Source of the DNA: UBA1723 sp045629285
GTDB taxonomy: Bacteria > Bacteroidota > Bacteroidia > Bacteroidales > Paludibacteraceae
Assembly: GCA_045629285.1 (NCBI GenBank)
Contig: JAZQQY010000052.1
Coordinates: 130,587-194,586, forward strand
DNA: 64,000 bases
Direction: 5' to 3'
Shown: one piece after another, positions 8,491 through 16,814 of the stretch
Layout: every line of letters begins with the position of its first letter
Position numbering within the stretch: position 1 is the stretch's first letter
Translations under genes and position numbers: made by a program
The notes under the pieces: model-generated
Seen by the model: the letters and a program-made list of their open reading frames with translations, nothing else
Databases searched by the model: none
Told to the model about the DNA's origin: nothing

Positions 8491-10240
8491 AATGCTTCGA
8501 TGCTTCTTTAATGACTTTAATCAATTCCGGATAGTCGGCTGCAAATTTATCCACGACTCCGCTCAACACTTTCAATGTGTCAGGGATCTGTCCTAGGAAT
8601 GTCTCCTTCTTCTCCTCCAATCCGCGAAGTCCGTATGTGCCAAGCACCTGAACCATACGCATTAGGATAAAGAATGAAAGGTTGCCGTAAAACTCGTCGT
8701 CTGTAATGTCGATGTATCTCTTTGCCACCTTTAGATAAGCTGCGATCATCTGTGCCTTTACAGATTCCGGATATCTAGCTCTTACTTGATATACGAAAGA
8801 AACGATATCGTACCAGATTGGACCTCGTCGGCCTCCCTGAAAATCAATATACCATAATCCTCCTGATTTCACCATCACATTGCGCGACTGGAAGTCACGG
8901 TACATGAATCCCCACGCGTCTTTGCGAATCTCGCTCATCGCGGTCCACATCTTTTCAAAATCATCGTGTAGACGGGATTCATCGTATTCTATAGGATGTT
9001 TCTTTACGAAGTATGTCTCGAATTTTGCAAAGTCTGCCATTAATCCTTCTCTAGAAAATTCTGATTCAGGATAACATTTTGCAAAATCCACTGTTCTTGC
9101 TCCTACGAATTGCATCTTTGCCAAGTCAATCATGACCTTGCTTAACATCCTGATGCTAGTCTTGGAGTATTCCCCTGTTTCACGGAATCTCTCAAGCACT
9201 TTATATAATGAGTCGTGTCCGCAGTAAGTCTGCAGATAGATCATCTTATCTTTTGAAATATGGAAAACCTTTGGCACCGACGCTCCTGCACGCTTCAACT
9301 GCTTAGCAAGATAGATGAACGCCGAGTTCTCCTCAACAGTCTCTCCGATAGTCGCCACGTATTTGCCAGACTCACCGTCGACAACATAATATTGACGACC
9401 AGAACCGGCTTGAGCGATAGGTGAGATCGATGATGGCTGATGTCCTTGGAATTTCTTATATAGGCGTGCGATAGCCTGCATGTTTTCTTCATGCAACTCT
9501 TCCGGAGACTTCTGCACTACCACTTTAGTACGTTGCTCAAGTTCCTTCCTTTTCTTTTCTCGCTTTTCCTTCTTCTCTCTTGCACGTTGTTGCTGTTCCA
9601 ACTGCATCTGTTCCAATACGATCGACGACAGATGGTCGGCAGGATTTCTCTGACCCTCTTCGCTACGACTCAATGTGTTGTAGATCTGAAGAGTGGCGTA
9701 TGCGTCAAGAGCAGCATATTTGATCTGTGCGTGATCAAGAGGATTCGCTTCCCAGTTGGAAGTCTGCTGACGCTTTGAAATCTGTTCTTTGAAGATTATG
9801 GCGTAGATCTTCTGAAGACTTTTATCCTTGATTCCGAATTTCTCCACATAACTCTGCAGCTCCACGTAGTTCTCGCATTTGAAGCTCGGCATACGTCTGC
9901 GTAGTTGACGAAAGTCGTCGTGAAGGCTCAGTCCGATTTTTGTGATGTTCGGGTTAGCGAAAAGCTCAGCCACCGACTCTGGAATATTTATTAGGCTTAG
10001 ACGGAATAGGTAACAGCGTTCTACTGAACTTACCTGCAACAAAGCCACCTGATTTGTCTTTCCTTTTACGAAAACAGGCTTTGTTTCCGTGTCGACGCCA
10101 AGCACTTTCTGTTGGCTCAAATAGTCGACAGCCTCCTGCACCATGTCGAATCTCGACACGACGATGATGTCGCCGTCGAAAGAAGCGAACGGCAACTGTT
10201 GAATTTCTTCTTTAGTTATAGATTCAGCAAACTGTCCCAT
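8480..10240 (-). CDS. Fusion protein: RNase D-like 3'-5' exonuclease + AmgK/APH-family kinase
   Basis: 586 residues in one uninterrupted frame. Residues about 25-195 form a DEDDy 3'-5' exonuclease: Asp50/Glu52 in GVDTETK, Asp108/109 in KIGLSLHDDF, and Tyr175/Asp179 in KYAALDAY. Residues about 205-260 form a highly charged K/E/Q linker, probably helical. Residues about 268-575 form an aminoglycoside-phosphotransferase-fold kinase: G-loop AGSGRQYYVV, catalytic loop YRDFQSRN (Asp449, Asn454), and metal Asp466 in IDFQGGRRGPIWYD. The RDFxxRN and IDFQ..xGPxxYD wording is closer to the MurNAc/GlcNAc kinase AmgK than to drug-resistance enzymes. The gene overlaps the RapZ-C gene by 11 bases and follows DUF5063. 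All catalytic residues appear intact. The substrate and RNA target are inferred only. Confidence 0.85.
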   Translation of the reverse strand: MGQFAESITKEEIQQLPFASFDGDIIVVSRFDMVQEAVDYLSQQKVLGVDTETKPVFVKGKTNQVALLQVSSVERCYLFRLSLINIPESVAELFANPNITKIGLSLHDDFRQLRRRMPSFKCENYVELQSYVEKFGIKDKSLQKIYAIIFKEQISKRQQTSNWEANPLDHAQIKYAALDAYATLQIYNTLSRSEEGQRNPADHLSSIVLEQMQLEQQQRAREKKEKREKKRKELEQRTKVVVQKSPEELHEENMQAIARLYKKFQGHQPSSISPIAQAGSGRQYYVVDGESGKYVATIGETVEENSAFIYLAKQLKRAGASVPKVFHISKDKMIYLQTYCGHDSLYKVLERFRETGEYSKTSIRMLSKVMIDLAKMQFVGARTVDFAKCYPESEFSREGLMADFAKFETYFVKKHPIEYDESRLHDDFEKMWTAMSEIRKDAWGFMYRDFQSRNVMVKSGGLWYIDFQGGRRGPIWYDIVSFVYQVRARYPESVKAQMIAAYLKVAKRYIDITDDEFYGNLSFFILMRMVQVLGTYGLRGLEEKKETFLGQIPDTLKVLSGVVDKFAADYPELIKVIKEASKHYGE

Positions 10241-10348
10241 TAGTTAGAAAAGGCGATTCTGCCTTGTATTTCAATTCATCCTTTCTTTGTGGCGACGTGA
10301 GAACCGGTGCCGCTACAGAGTGTCGGACATTTCGTCGGAGAATTACTT

Positions 10349-10873
10349 TTATTCTTCGTCTTCGTCGTCAGGTGCAGAGATGTAAGAGTGAAGAGCACCT
10401 AGGCTACGAGTAAGACACTGACCCCAGAATTCGTGAAAATGCTCCTTGCACTCTTTCAATGCTGCACACATGATAGCGTTGTCGGCACTCTGTATTCTGT
10501 GAGTCATGTCGACGACATCCTGATAGATATCAGCCATGTCTTCCGATACATGGACTACAATCGGAGTCTCGCTATACTGCATGTCGACATGATCGACAGT
10601 AAGGAAATCATCGTGAGCACCAAGTTTGTCGCTGACAATCTGCACTACTGAGTTATACATAGCCTCAGTCACCTTACACTCAAGGTCGATGTAGTCGTCC
10701 TCCACCTCATCGTATGATGGTAGAGCGATAGTCGCTGCATATAAGCCAGCCAACGAGCCTGCAAGCTTTTTTGCGAACTCTTTAGGTGCGTCGTTTTCTG
10801 ATTGCTCAATCACATGACAAAACAGAATAGCTGACTTTATGAAGTTGATAGTCTCCTGATTATTTATATCCAT
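10349..10873 (-). CDS. DUF5063 family protein
   Basis: 174 residues from the ATG at 10873 (MDINNQETINF). A longer frame runs to 11026, but a TTTG-20-TATTTTTG promoter lies inside that extension at 10896-10927, so the downstream ATG is chosen. The protein is helical and acidic at the C-terminus (APDDEDEE), with the conserved LPSYDEVEDDYI and EFWGQCLTRSLGALHSY of DUF5063. The function is unknown. In Bacteroidales this family commonly neighbours a 3'-5' exonuclease gene, as here. Confidence 0.8.
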   Translation of the reverse strand: MDINNQETINFIKSAILFCHVIEQSENDAPKEFAKKLAGSLAGLYAATIALPSYDEVEDDYIDLECKVTEAMYNSVVQIVSDKLGAHDDFLTVDHVDMQYSETPIVVHVSEDMADIYQDVVDMTHRIQSADNAIMCAALKECKEHFHEFWGQCLTRSLGALHSYISAPDDEDEE

Positions 10874-10895
10874 GGCGTTTTTCAAAAAAACTTTG

Positions 10896-10927
10896 CAAAA
10901 ATACATAATTATTTCAAGTTTCGCAAA
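10896..10927 (-). promoter_or_regulatory. Promoter of the DUF5063 / exonuclease-kinase unit
   Basis: On the minus strand TTTG (10927-10924), a 20-base spacer and TATTTTTG (10903-10896) match the Bacteroidota consensus exactly. The predicted transcript start is about 16 bases before the ATG. Confidence 0.85.
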
Positions 10928-11114
10928 TCTAATGTGAAACTCGTCTATGGATGTTCCGCAATGCGTTGAGCGTAAATTTAAGAGGCTCGTTTCGATGAAT
11001 GATTTCGGGAATATGTTGTTTTGCAATAATCGATGGCGTTTTCGGGATTTTTAGATTTGTAATTCACTTTCCAAAAAGAATTATCTTTGCATTTGAAAAT
11101 AATTAAGTAATGGT

Positions 11115-11245
11115 ATGAAAAATACAGACTATATCAGATTCGACTGGGCCATCAAGGCAAACTTCGCTATCCTTGAAGGCTTGATTCCGTGTTGTTAAAT
11201 AAAAAGGTGACAATCATCGAATTTTTTTCTCACAATTATGCATAA
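11115..11245 (+). pseudogene. 5' remnant of an Rpn-type (PD-(D/E)XK) recombination-promoting nuclease/transposase
   Basis: From the ATG at 11115 the reading is MKNTDYIRFDWAIK then ANFAILEGLI, the N-terminal signature of the Rpn/PD-(D/E)XK transposase family, with about five residues missing after AIK. A frameshift near 11185 then moves the match to LLNKKVTIIEFF in the next frame, ending at about 11245. The rest of the roughly 300-residue gene is gone. It is a dead fragment lying immediately before the rplY promoter. Confidence 0.75.
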
Positions 11246-11259
11246 TGAATTAAAATCAC

Positions 11260-11267
11260 TATCTTTG
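11260..11267 (+). promoter_or_regulatory. -7 element of the rplY-pth-hslR unit
   Basis: TATCTTTG matches TAnnTTTG exactly. No clear TTTG -33 is seen. The predicted start is near 11274, giving a leader of about 90 bases. Confidence 0.65.
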
Positions 11268-11305
11268 CGCCGCTTTTCTTGATTTTCGGCAAAAAATCAT
11301 TGAGG

Positions 11306-11346
11306 AGTATTATGGGGGATTGGGCGGTTCCAATCCTGAGTATACT
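11306..11346 (+). promoter_or_regulatory. Structured leader hairpin before rplY
   Basis: GGATTGG (11317-11323) pairs with CCAATCC (11330-11336) around a 6-base loop. An outer AGTAT (11306-11310) pairs with ATACT (11342-11346). The structure ends 18 bases before the ATG of L25, where a ribosomal-protein autoregulatory leader would lie. There is no T-run, so it is not a terminator. Confidence 0.5.
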
Positions 11347-11364
11347 TAAAAACATATTAAAGAA

Positions 11365-11922
11365 ATGGAAAAATTTCAACTTTCAGGTGAGCTTCGTGCA
11401 GATCTAGGCAAGAAGGCTACAAAGGAGACTCGTGCAAACGGTCTTATCCCATGTGTACTTTACGGTGGTGCAGAGACAAAGCATTTCTCTGTAAAAGAGG
11501 GTGACGTTAGAAAGCTAATCTACTCTCCAAATGTTTACATCGTTGAGTTGACTATCGCTGGTAAGACAGTTACAGCTATCTTGAAGGACCTTCAGGTTCA
11601 CCCAGTTAAGGATAACATCCTTCACATCGACTTCCTTGAGGTTTCAGCTAACAAGCCAGTTGTAATCGAGATCCCAGTTAAGCTTGAGGGTCTTGCAGAA
11701 GGTGTTAAGCTAGGAGGTAAGTTGGTTCAGCAGATGAGAAAGCTTCGTGTTAAGGGTCTTTACTCTAACTTCCCTGACAGATTGCCAGTTAACGTTGAGA
11801 GCCTAGGTATCGGTAAGACTATCCAGGTTGGTGCTCTTTCATACGATAACCTTGAGTTGTTGAACAACCCAATCAACGTAGTAGCTGCTGTTAAGGCAAC
11901 TCGTGGTTCAAGAGCTAACTAA
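11365..11922 (+). CDS. rplY: 50S ribosomal protein L25 / general stress protein Ctc
   Basis: 185 residues, the long CTC form: an N-terminal 5S rRNA-binding domain (LSGELRADLGKKATKETRANGLIPCVLYGG, about 1-90; quoted in two parts of the family consensus) and a C-terminal beta domain (about 95-185, ending AAVKATRGSRAN). It binds 5S rRNA in the large subunit. Codon use is strongly biased (GGT, AAG, CTT), as expected for a highly expressed gene. It is followed after two bases by pth, the usual pairing. Confidence 0.96.
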   Translation: MEKFQLSGELRADLGKKATKETRANGLIPCVLYGGAETKHFSVKEGDVRKLIYSPNVYIVELTIAGKTVTAILKDLQVHPVKDNILHIDFLEVSANKPVVIEIPVKLEGLAEGVKLGGKLVQQMRKLRVKGLYSNFPDRLPVNVESLGIGKTIQVGALSYDNLELLNNPINVVAAVKATRGSRAN

Positions 11923-11924
11923 GA

Positions 11925-12488
11925 ATGAAATATCTGATTGTTGGGCTTGGCAACATCGGAAACGAGTATGCCAATACAAGGCACAACATAGGATTTATGG
12001 TATTGGACGCTTTTGCCGAAGCGTCCAATCTTGTTTTTAGCGAAGAACGTTATGGCGCAGTTGCCGGTGGCAGAGTTAAAAACAAGGAATTTATCCTATT
12101 GAAGCCTAATACATATATGAACCTTAGCGGAAATGCAGTACGCTATTGGGCAAACAAAGAAAAAATAGATGTTGACCATATCTTTGTGGTTGTCGACGAC
12201 TTGTCTCTTCCTTTCGGTAAAATCCGTATCAAAGGAAACGGTAGCGCAGGTGGCCACAATGGTTTGAAGAATATCCAGGAACTTCTAGGTACTGAGAAAT
12301 ACGCTCGTTTGAAATTCGGTATCGGCAACGATTTCCCCAAAGGAAAGCAGGTTGACTTCGTGCTTGGTCAGTTCAGTGAGGAAGATATGGCGGCCATGCC
12401 TGAAAGAAAGAAGATTGCAGCTGAGGCTATCGTGTCTTTCATGCTTCAAGGCTTGGACACTACTATGAATCAATTCAACAACAAGTAA
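11925..12488 (+). CDS. pth: Peptidyl-tRNA hydrolase
   Basis: 187 residues, the normal length. VGLGNIGNEYANTRHNIGF contains the catalytic His20. KPNTYMNLSG, VVVDDLSLPFG (Asp93) and GGHNGLKNI are the other conserved blocks. It releases peptides from prematurely dissociated peptidyl-tRNA in the cytoplasm. It starts two bases after the rplY stop, and its TAA overlaps the ATG of the S4-domain gene (TAATG). Confidence 0.97.
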   Translation: MKYLIVGLGNIGNEYANTRHNIGFMVLDAFAEASNLVFSEERYGAVAGGRVKNKEFILLKPNTYMNLSGNAVRYWANKEKIDVDHIFVVVDDLSLPFGKIRIKGNGSAGGHNGLKNIQELLGTEKYARLKFGIGNDFPKGKQVDFVLGQFSEEDMAAMPERKKIAAEAIVSFMLQGLDTTMNQFNNK

Positions 12489-12931
12489 TGGCAAAAGAGG
12501 TAAAAGAGGAAGTACGCATCGACAAATGGATGTGGGCTGTCAGATTATTTAAGACAAGAACTCTGGCTGCGGATGCGTGCAAGAAAGGTCACGTCATGGT
12601 AGGAGGCTCATCCCAAAAGGCTTCGAAGATGGTTCGTGTCGGCGATGTCATCCAGATCAAGCGTGCTCCGATCACTTACTCTTTCAAGGTGCTTGCGTTG
12701 AGTGAAAACCGTATGGGTGCCAAACTGGTGCCTGAATTCATGGAGAATGTTACACCACAGGAGCAGATTGAAATGCTTGAGTTGAGTCGCTACACATCAA
12801 ACGGTCAGCGTGATCGTGGTGCTGGCAGACCTACGAAGAAAGACCGTCGTGATATCAACGATTATACGGAACCGATGTTCGTTAGCGATGATTGGGACTG
12901 GGATCTTGATCTTGATGACGACGATGATTGA
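12488..12931 (+). CDS. hslR: S4-domain RNA-binding protein (Hsp15-like)
   Basis: 147 residues. The S4 RNA-binding domain is at about 8-70: RIDKWMWAVRLFKTRTLAAD, then VMVGGSSQKASKMVRVGDVI. The C-terminus is basic and then strongly acidic (DWDWDLDLDDDDD). In Escherichia coli Hsp15 binds 50S subunits carrying a stalled peptidyl-tRNA, which fits its position directly after pth (one-base overlap). The symbol is by family; the acidic tail is a lineage addition. Confidence 0.88.
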   Translation: MAKEVKEEVRIDKWMWAVRLFKTRTLAADACKKGHVMVGGSSQKASKMVRVGDVIQIKRAPITYSFKVLALSENRMGAKLVPEFMENVTPQEQIEMLELSRYTSNGQRDRGAGRPTKKDRRDINDYTEPMFVSDDWDWDLDLDDDDD

Positions 12932-12954
12932 CTAATTATTCATTATTGATTATA

Positions 12955-13503
12955 ATGATTGCAGCAAAACAATTGAGAACGAAGGATATATCTCAGTATG
13001 TACTTTATATTTGGCAAATTGAAGATATAATCAGAGCCTTTGGTCTTGATATTGAAAAAATAGATCAGAACATCATATCTCGCTATGCGGAAGATGTCGA
13101 CAAGAAGGCTATTCGCGAATGGTACGACAATATGATTTCCGGAATGGTGAACGAACAGAAACAGTCGTTCGGACATCTTCAGTTTATCATGAATGTTGTA
13201 GACGACGTGAACGATCTCCACATGAAGCTGCTTCAGACTCCTGAGCAGATTTCATACAATGCGTTGTTCTTCCAGATACTTCCTGTGTTGCAGGAATTCA
13301 GAGCAAAGAATAAAAGTGGAGCTGAGGTGAACGACGTAGATTTGGCACTTACAGCTCTTTATGGCACGACGATGCTGAAGATTTCCGGCAAAGAGGTGTC
13401 GAAGGATACAATGGATGCCATCCAACAGTTGGCAAAATGGCTTAATCTTTTATCCCAGAAATATAAGGATTGGGAGGAAGACAAGCTGAAGTTTGATGAT
13501 TGA
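12955..13503 (+). CDS. DUF4924 family protein
   Basis: 182 residues from the ATG at 12955 (MIAAKQLRTKDISQYVLYIWQIEDIIRA in the family pattern; quoted here as MIAAKQLRTKDIS). An upstream in-frame TTG at 12928 exists, but the ATG gives the family's normal N-terminus. It is all-helical, with conserved WYDNMISGMVNE and a C-terminal WLNLLSQKYKDWEED. It is a Bacteroidota protein of unknown role, cytoplasmic by composition. It is co-directional with, and 23 bases after, hslR. Confidence 0.8.
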   Translation: MIAAKQLRTKDISQYVLYIWQIEDIIRAFGLDIEKIDQNIISRYAEDVDKKAIREWYDNMISGMVNEQKQSFGHLQFIMNVVDDVNDLHMKLLQTPEQISYNALFFQILPVLQEFRAKNKSGAEVNDVDLALTALYGTTMLKISGKEVSKDTMDAIQQLAKWLNLLSQKYKDWEEDKLKFDD

Positions 13504-13634
13504 TTTCAATTATACACTAGACGTTAACTTTATTATTTGCAATATTTTAGGAAAAATAATTGATGTTAGAGTTGATGTAATTGATGACATGTTTAACCTT
13601 TTCCTAAAAGTTGTGAAAAAGTATTTAGAATTAT

Positions 13635-16600
13635 ATGGTTATGAAGATGAATGATTTTAGAAAAGCTAAATGTTGGTTTTTAGCCCTACTGCTACTTGAC
13701 ATTTTGCCTGCCAATGCGCAGGTATCCATCACTGAGTTGATGCCATGCAACACGTCTACGTATATCAATGATTTGTACGATTTTGCAGGTTATGCAGAAC
13801 TTTACAATGATACTGATGAAGATGTTGATTTGAAGGGGTATGTTTTTGAGAATCAGAAGAAGAACGGTGACACTAAGTGGAGTTGGGTCATCGATAAGGA
13901 ATGTGTGGTTAAGTCAAAAAGTTATAGAGTCGTCTTCTTTGATGAGGTTGAAGACACTAGATATCATGTAGGATATAAATTGGACACAGATGGCGGAACT
14001 CTGTTGTTGAAAAGCGACAGTTCCGTAGTGTCGTCTATGAAATATACTCAGCAGTATCCTCATTTGTCGTACGGTATTGACAAAGACAGCATTTTAGGCT
14101 ATATGGAGCCGTCGCCGATGGAAGATAATACAACTGCTTATGAAAGCATCAAAAATCGTTGTGATATGCCAAAATTCGGTGTCGCCCCTGGAGTTCAAAC
14201 TAAAGTCATTGAACTTGATTTGGAGTGCACGACAAAGGATGCGAAGATTTATTATACTCTTAATGGTTCCACTCCGACATTGGAAAACGGAATCCTATAC
14301 AAAGAGCCTATCCTTATCGAGGGAAATGCTGTTGTGAGAGCTCGTTCATTCAAAAAGGATATGTTGCCAAGTGCCATTGCGACAGGTTCTTATCTCTATG
14401 CTGATGCATTACGTGTGAATGGCTTTTCCACACCGATTGTTTCTGTCGTTACAGATAGCGTCTTTTATTATGACGATATGATCGGAATGTATGTAGATGG
14501 AAAGAATGGTAAGTTCTTGGCATGTGTCGGAAAGAAAAATTATGTGCAGGATTGGACCAGACCTGCCAATTTCGAGTATATTGTCGACGGAAAAGTTGTA
14601 GTAAACCAGGAAGTAGAAACATCTATAAAAGGAGTTTGTACACGTAATTCCCGTATTAAATCTTTAGGAATAAAGGCTAATAAGAAGAGTGGGAAAAAGG
14701 GATTTGATTACACTGATTTCTTCTCTCAGCGTCCAAATACAAAGTATGATGACCTGCATTTGAGAAATGGAGGAAATGCCTTTTCCACTACACGTTGGCG
14801 TGATGGCTTCTTGCAGACTATTGCCGGACATATCGGACTTGATTATCAGGCATACGAACCAGTGGTCTGCTTTATTGACGGAAAACTCCTTGGCTTGATG
14901 GGATTGAGAGAGAATCTAAACAAATCATATATCAAGGCCAATTATAATCTGGACGAGGAAGAAATTGATTTGCTGAAAATTGCTCAAGAACCAGCTGTTG
15001 CAATGACTGGCACACGTGATGCATACGATAGCCTGATTGTAGAATTGGGTAAGGATCCAGTGTCAGATGATTATTTCCAAAATATCTCGAATTTGATGGA
15101 TGTTGAGGAATATCTTGACTATCAGGTGTTTGAACAGTTTGTCGTAAACACAGATTGGCCTGGTAATAATCAAAAGATCTGGAGAGAAAGGAATAATGGT
15201 AAGTTCCGTTGGATAGTCTATGATCTTGATTTTGGATTGGGATTGTATGAGACAGTTCAAACTTCAGATACAAAGAGAGATTTTAACATGTTGAATCAAG
15301 CTCTTGGTGCAGATTTGGATTCTAAGGACGAGTGGAAGTCGACTCCATTTAAGCAATTGATGAAAAATGATGAGTTCAAGTATCGTTTCCTGATAAAGTT
15401 CTTGCATCACATGAAGTATTCGTTTACTGAGTCTACACTTGATTCGCTTTGGTCGGTGATTTCAGCTAAAGTGTCTGATGAGTATTTGGCATGTCAACTT
15501 GGAAGTAGAAATGCAGATGCCGATGCACGAAAACTATTGGATTTTGCGAAAGATCGTCCTGAATATGTCTTGAAACATCTTCAGGAATACTATAAAGGCG
15601 GTAACATAGTCTCTTTGCAGATAGTAGCTAAAGACGCAGCTGGAAAGCGTATCCCTAATTCATCGATTTTGGTGAATAATGAATTTGTGGGAACTACAGA
15701 CTATACTAATGATTACTTCACAAAGGTTCCTTTGAAAGTTAAGATTCAAGCACCGGCTGGTTATAAGTTCCAAAAATGGACATTGTCGTCTACAGTGACT
15801 GAGGCGGGAAACACTCCACACACTATAGAGGTGTTTAATGGTAAACTTACGAACAACATTAAGATGACCGCATATTTTACGACAGAAACAGATCCGAAGC
15901 CGTTGACATTGCAGATTAACGAGGTTTGTTCTTCAAATAATTCGGAGTTAGGAAATCCGGATGAATGTGGACACTATTCAGATTGGATTGAAATTCATAA
16001 TTATGGAGAGGAAGATATTGATTTGGCAGGAATGTATATCACTGACAACTCTTCAAACAACATGAAATATATGTTCCCGTTCGGATATTCAGAAACTGTT
16101 GTCAAGGCTGGAGGATATTTGATAGTGTGGGCTGACAACGAATCATGGCGAGGTCCTCTTCACACTAATTTCAAAATCAGTGCGTCTGGTAGCTTCATTG
16201 GCTTGTCTTATTATGAACAAGATGAGTTGGTTTATCTTGATAAGGTAAGATGTCCTAACTTGCTTCCTAACGACACTTATGGTAGAATTGGTGATGGTAA
16301 TGAACATTGGGCAATATTCTCTACTGTAGATGGTGAAAGCCAGGTGACATTTGGCTCTAAGAATAATATTGTGGATTATGAGCCAACTGCTGTTGTTCAG
16401 CCAGTTTCAATCCAGGATGCTATCACTCTATATCCGAATCCTGCAAACAATGAGATTACCATCCAAACTATAGGACAGAACAGTAAGATTATCTCTTTGG
16501 CAATTTATAATACACAGGGTGTGATGTTGCGTTCTATTTCTAATATCAATGAGCCGGTATTTACACTTCCTATAGAATCTCTAAATTCAGGAATGTATAT

Positions 16601-16655
16601 CTTGAAGGCAGAAACAAATGGAGCTGTGACTCATAAGAAGTTTGAGAAGCAGTAG
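13635..16655 (+). CDS. Secreted CotH-kinase family protein with lamin-tail and chitobiase-type domains, T9SS type A
   Basis: 1006 residues. The signal peptide ends LPANAQ (about residue 29). Domain order: a lamin-tail-like beta domain at about 30-135; a chitobiase/hexosaminidase C-terminal-like segment at about 198-250 (AKIYYTLNGSTPT ... NAVVRARSF); a CotH kinase domain at about 265-650, with NTDWPGNNQKIWRE and KFRWIVYDLDFGLG as its catalytic region; a divergent repeat-type beta domain at about 660-755; a second lamin-tail domain at about 760-885 (INEVCSSN ... DWIEIHNYGEEDIDLAG); and a type A sorting domain at about 930-1006 (LYPNPANNEITI, GMYILKAET). CotH kinases phosphorylate secreted proteins in Bacillus spores. 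The substrate here is unknown and the surface location is inferred. Confidence 0.88.
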   Translation: MVMKMNDFRKAKCWFLALLLLDILPANAQVSITELMPCNTSTYINDLYDFAGYAELYNDTDEDVDLKGYVFENQKKNGDTKWSWVIDKECVVKSKSYRVVFFDEVEDTRYHVGYKLDTDGGTLLLKSDSSVVSSMKYTQQYPHLSYGIDKDSILGYMEPSPMEDNTTAYESIKNRCDMPKFGVAPGVQTKVIELDLECTTKDAKIYYTLNGSTPTLENGILYKEPILIEGNAVVRARSFKKDMLPSAIATGSYLYADALRVNGFSTPIVSVVTDSVFYYDDMIGMYVDGKNGKFLACVGKKNYVQDWTRPANFEYIVDGKVVVNQEVETSIKGVCTRNSRIKSLGIKANKKSGKKGFDYTDFFSQRPNTKYDDLHLRNGGNAFSTTRWRDGFLQTIAGHIGLDYQAYEPVVCFIDGKLLGLMGLRENLNKSYIKANYNLDEEEIDLLKIAQEPAVAMTGTRDAYDSLIVELGKDPVSDDYFQNISNLMDVEEYLDYQVFEQFVVNTDWPGNNQKIWRERNNGKFRWIVYDLDFGLGLYETVQTSDTKRDFNMLNQALGADLDSKDEWKSTPFKQLMKNDEFKYRFLIKFLHHMKYSFTESTLDSLWSVISAKVSDEYLACQLGSRNADADARKLLDFAKDRPEYVLKHLQEYYKGGNIVSLQIVAKDAAGKRIPNSSILVNNEFVGTTDYTNDYFTKVPLKVKIQAPAGYKFQKWTLSSTVTEAGNTPHTIEVFNGKLTNNIKMTAYFTTETDPKPLTLQINEVCSSNNSELGNPDECGHYSDWIEIHNYGEEDIDLAGMYITDNSSNNMKYMFPFGYSETVVKAGGYLIVWADNESWRGPLHTNFKISASGSFIGLSYYEQDELVYLDKVRCPNLLPNDTYGRIGDGNEHWAIFSTVDGESQVTFGSKNNIVDYEPTAVVQPVSIQDAITLYPNPANNEITIQTIGQNSKIISLAIYNTQGVMLRSISNINEPVFTLPIESLNSGMYILKAETNGAVTHKKFEKQ

Positions 16656-16736
16656 GTAGAATTTGCATGAGATTGAATAGTAGTTGATGAGAATCGTGAA
16701 AATGGGAATGATTTATCAACTGTAATAAATAACGAA

Positions 16737-16769
16737 GGAGACGTGAATAATCGCGTCTCCTTTGTTTTT
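16737..16769 (+). terminator. GAGACG-family terminator of the CotH gene
   Basis: GGAGACG (16737-16743) pairs with CGTCTCC (16754-16760), followed by TTTGTTTTT. It is one of ten hairpins in the window with this core. Confidence 0.85.
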
Positions 16770-16779
16770 CCCTTTGTTT

Positions 16780-16801
16780 GAGACGTTGCACACAACGTCT
16801 C
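16780..16801 (-). terminator. GAGACG-family palindrome downstream of map
   Basis: AGACGTTG CACA CAACGTCT (16781-16800) is a near-perfect palindrome extended by G/C to 16780-16801. It lies 14 bases after the map stop. On the minus strand it is not followed by a strong T-run, so termination is inferred. Confidence 0.6.
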
Positions 16802-16814
16802 TACCTGAATTATA

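Noticed and set aside
8480..10240. Kinase half read as an aminoglycoside resistance gene
   Set aside because: The catalytic and metal loops (YRDFQSRN, IDFQ..RGPIWYD) resemble AmgK-type sugar kinases, and the fusion and neighbours do not fit a resistance cassette.
10874..11026. 51-residue N-terminal extension of the DUF5063 protein
   Set aside because: A consensus promoter lies inside it at 10896-10927, and the downstream ATG gives the family's usual start.
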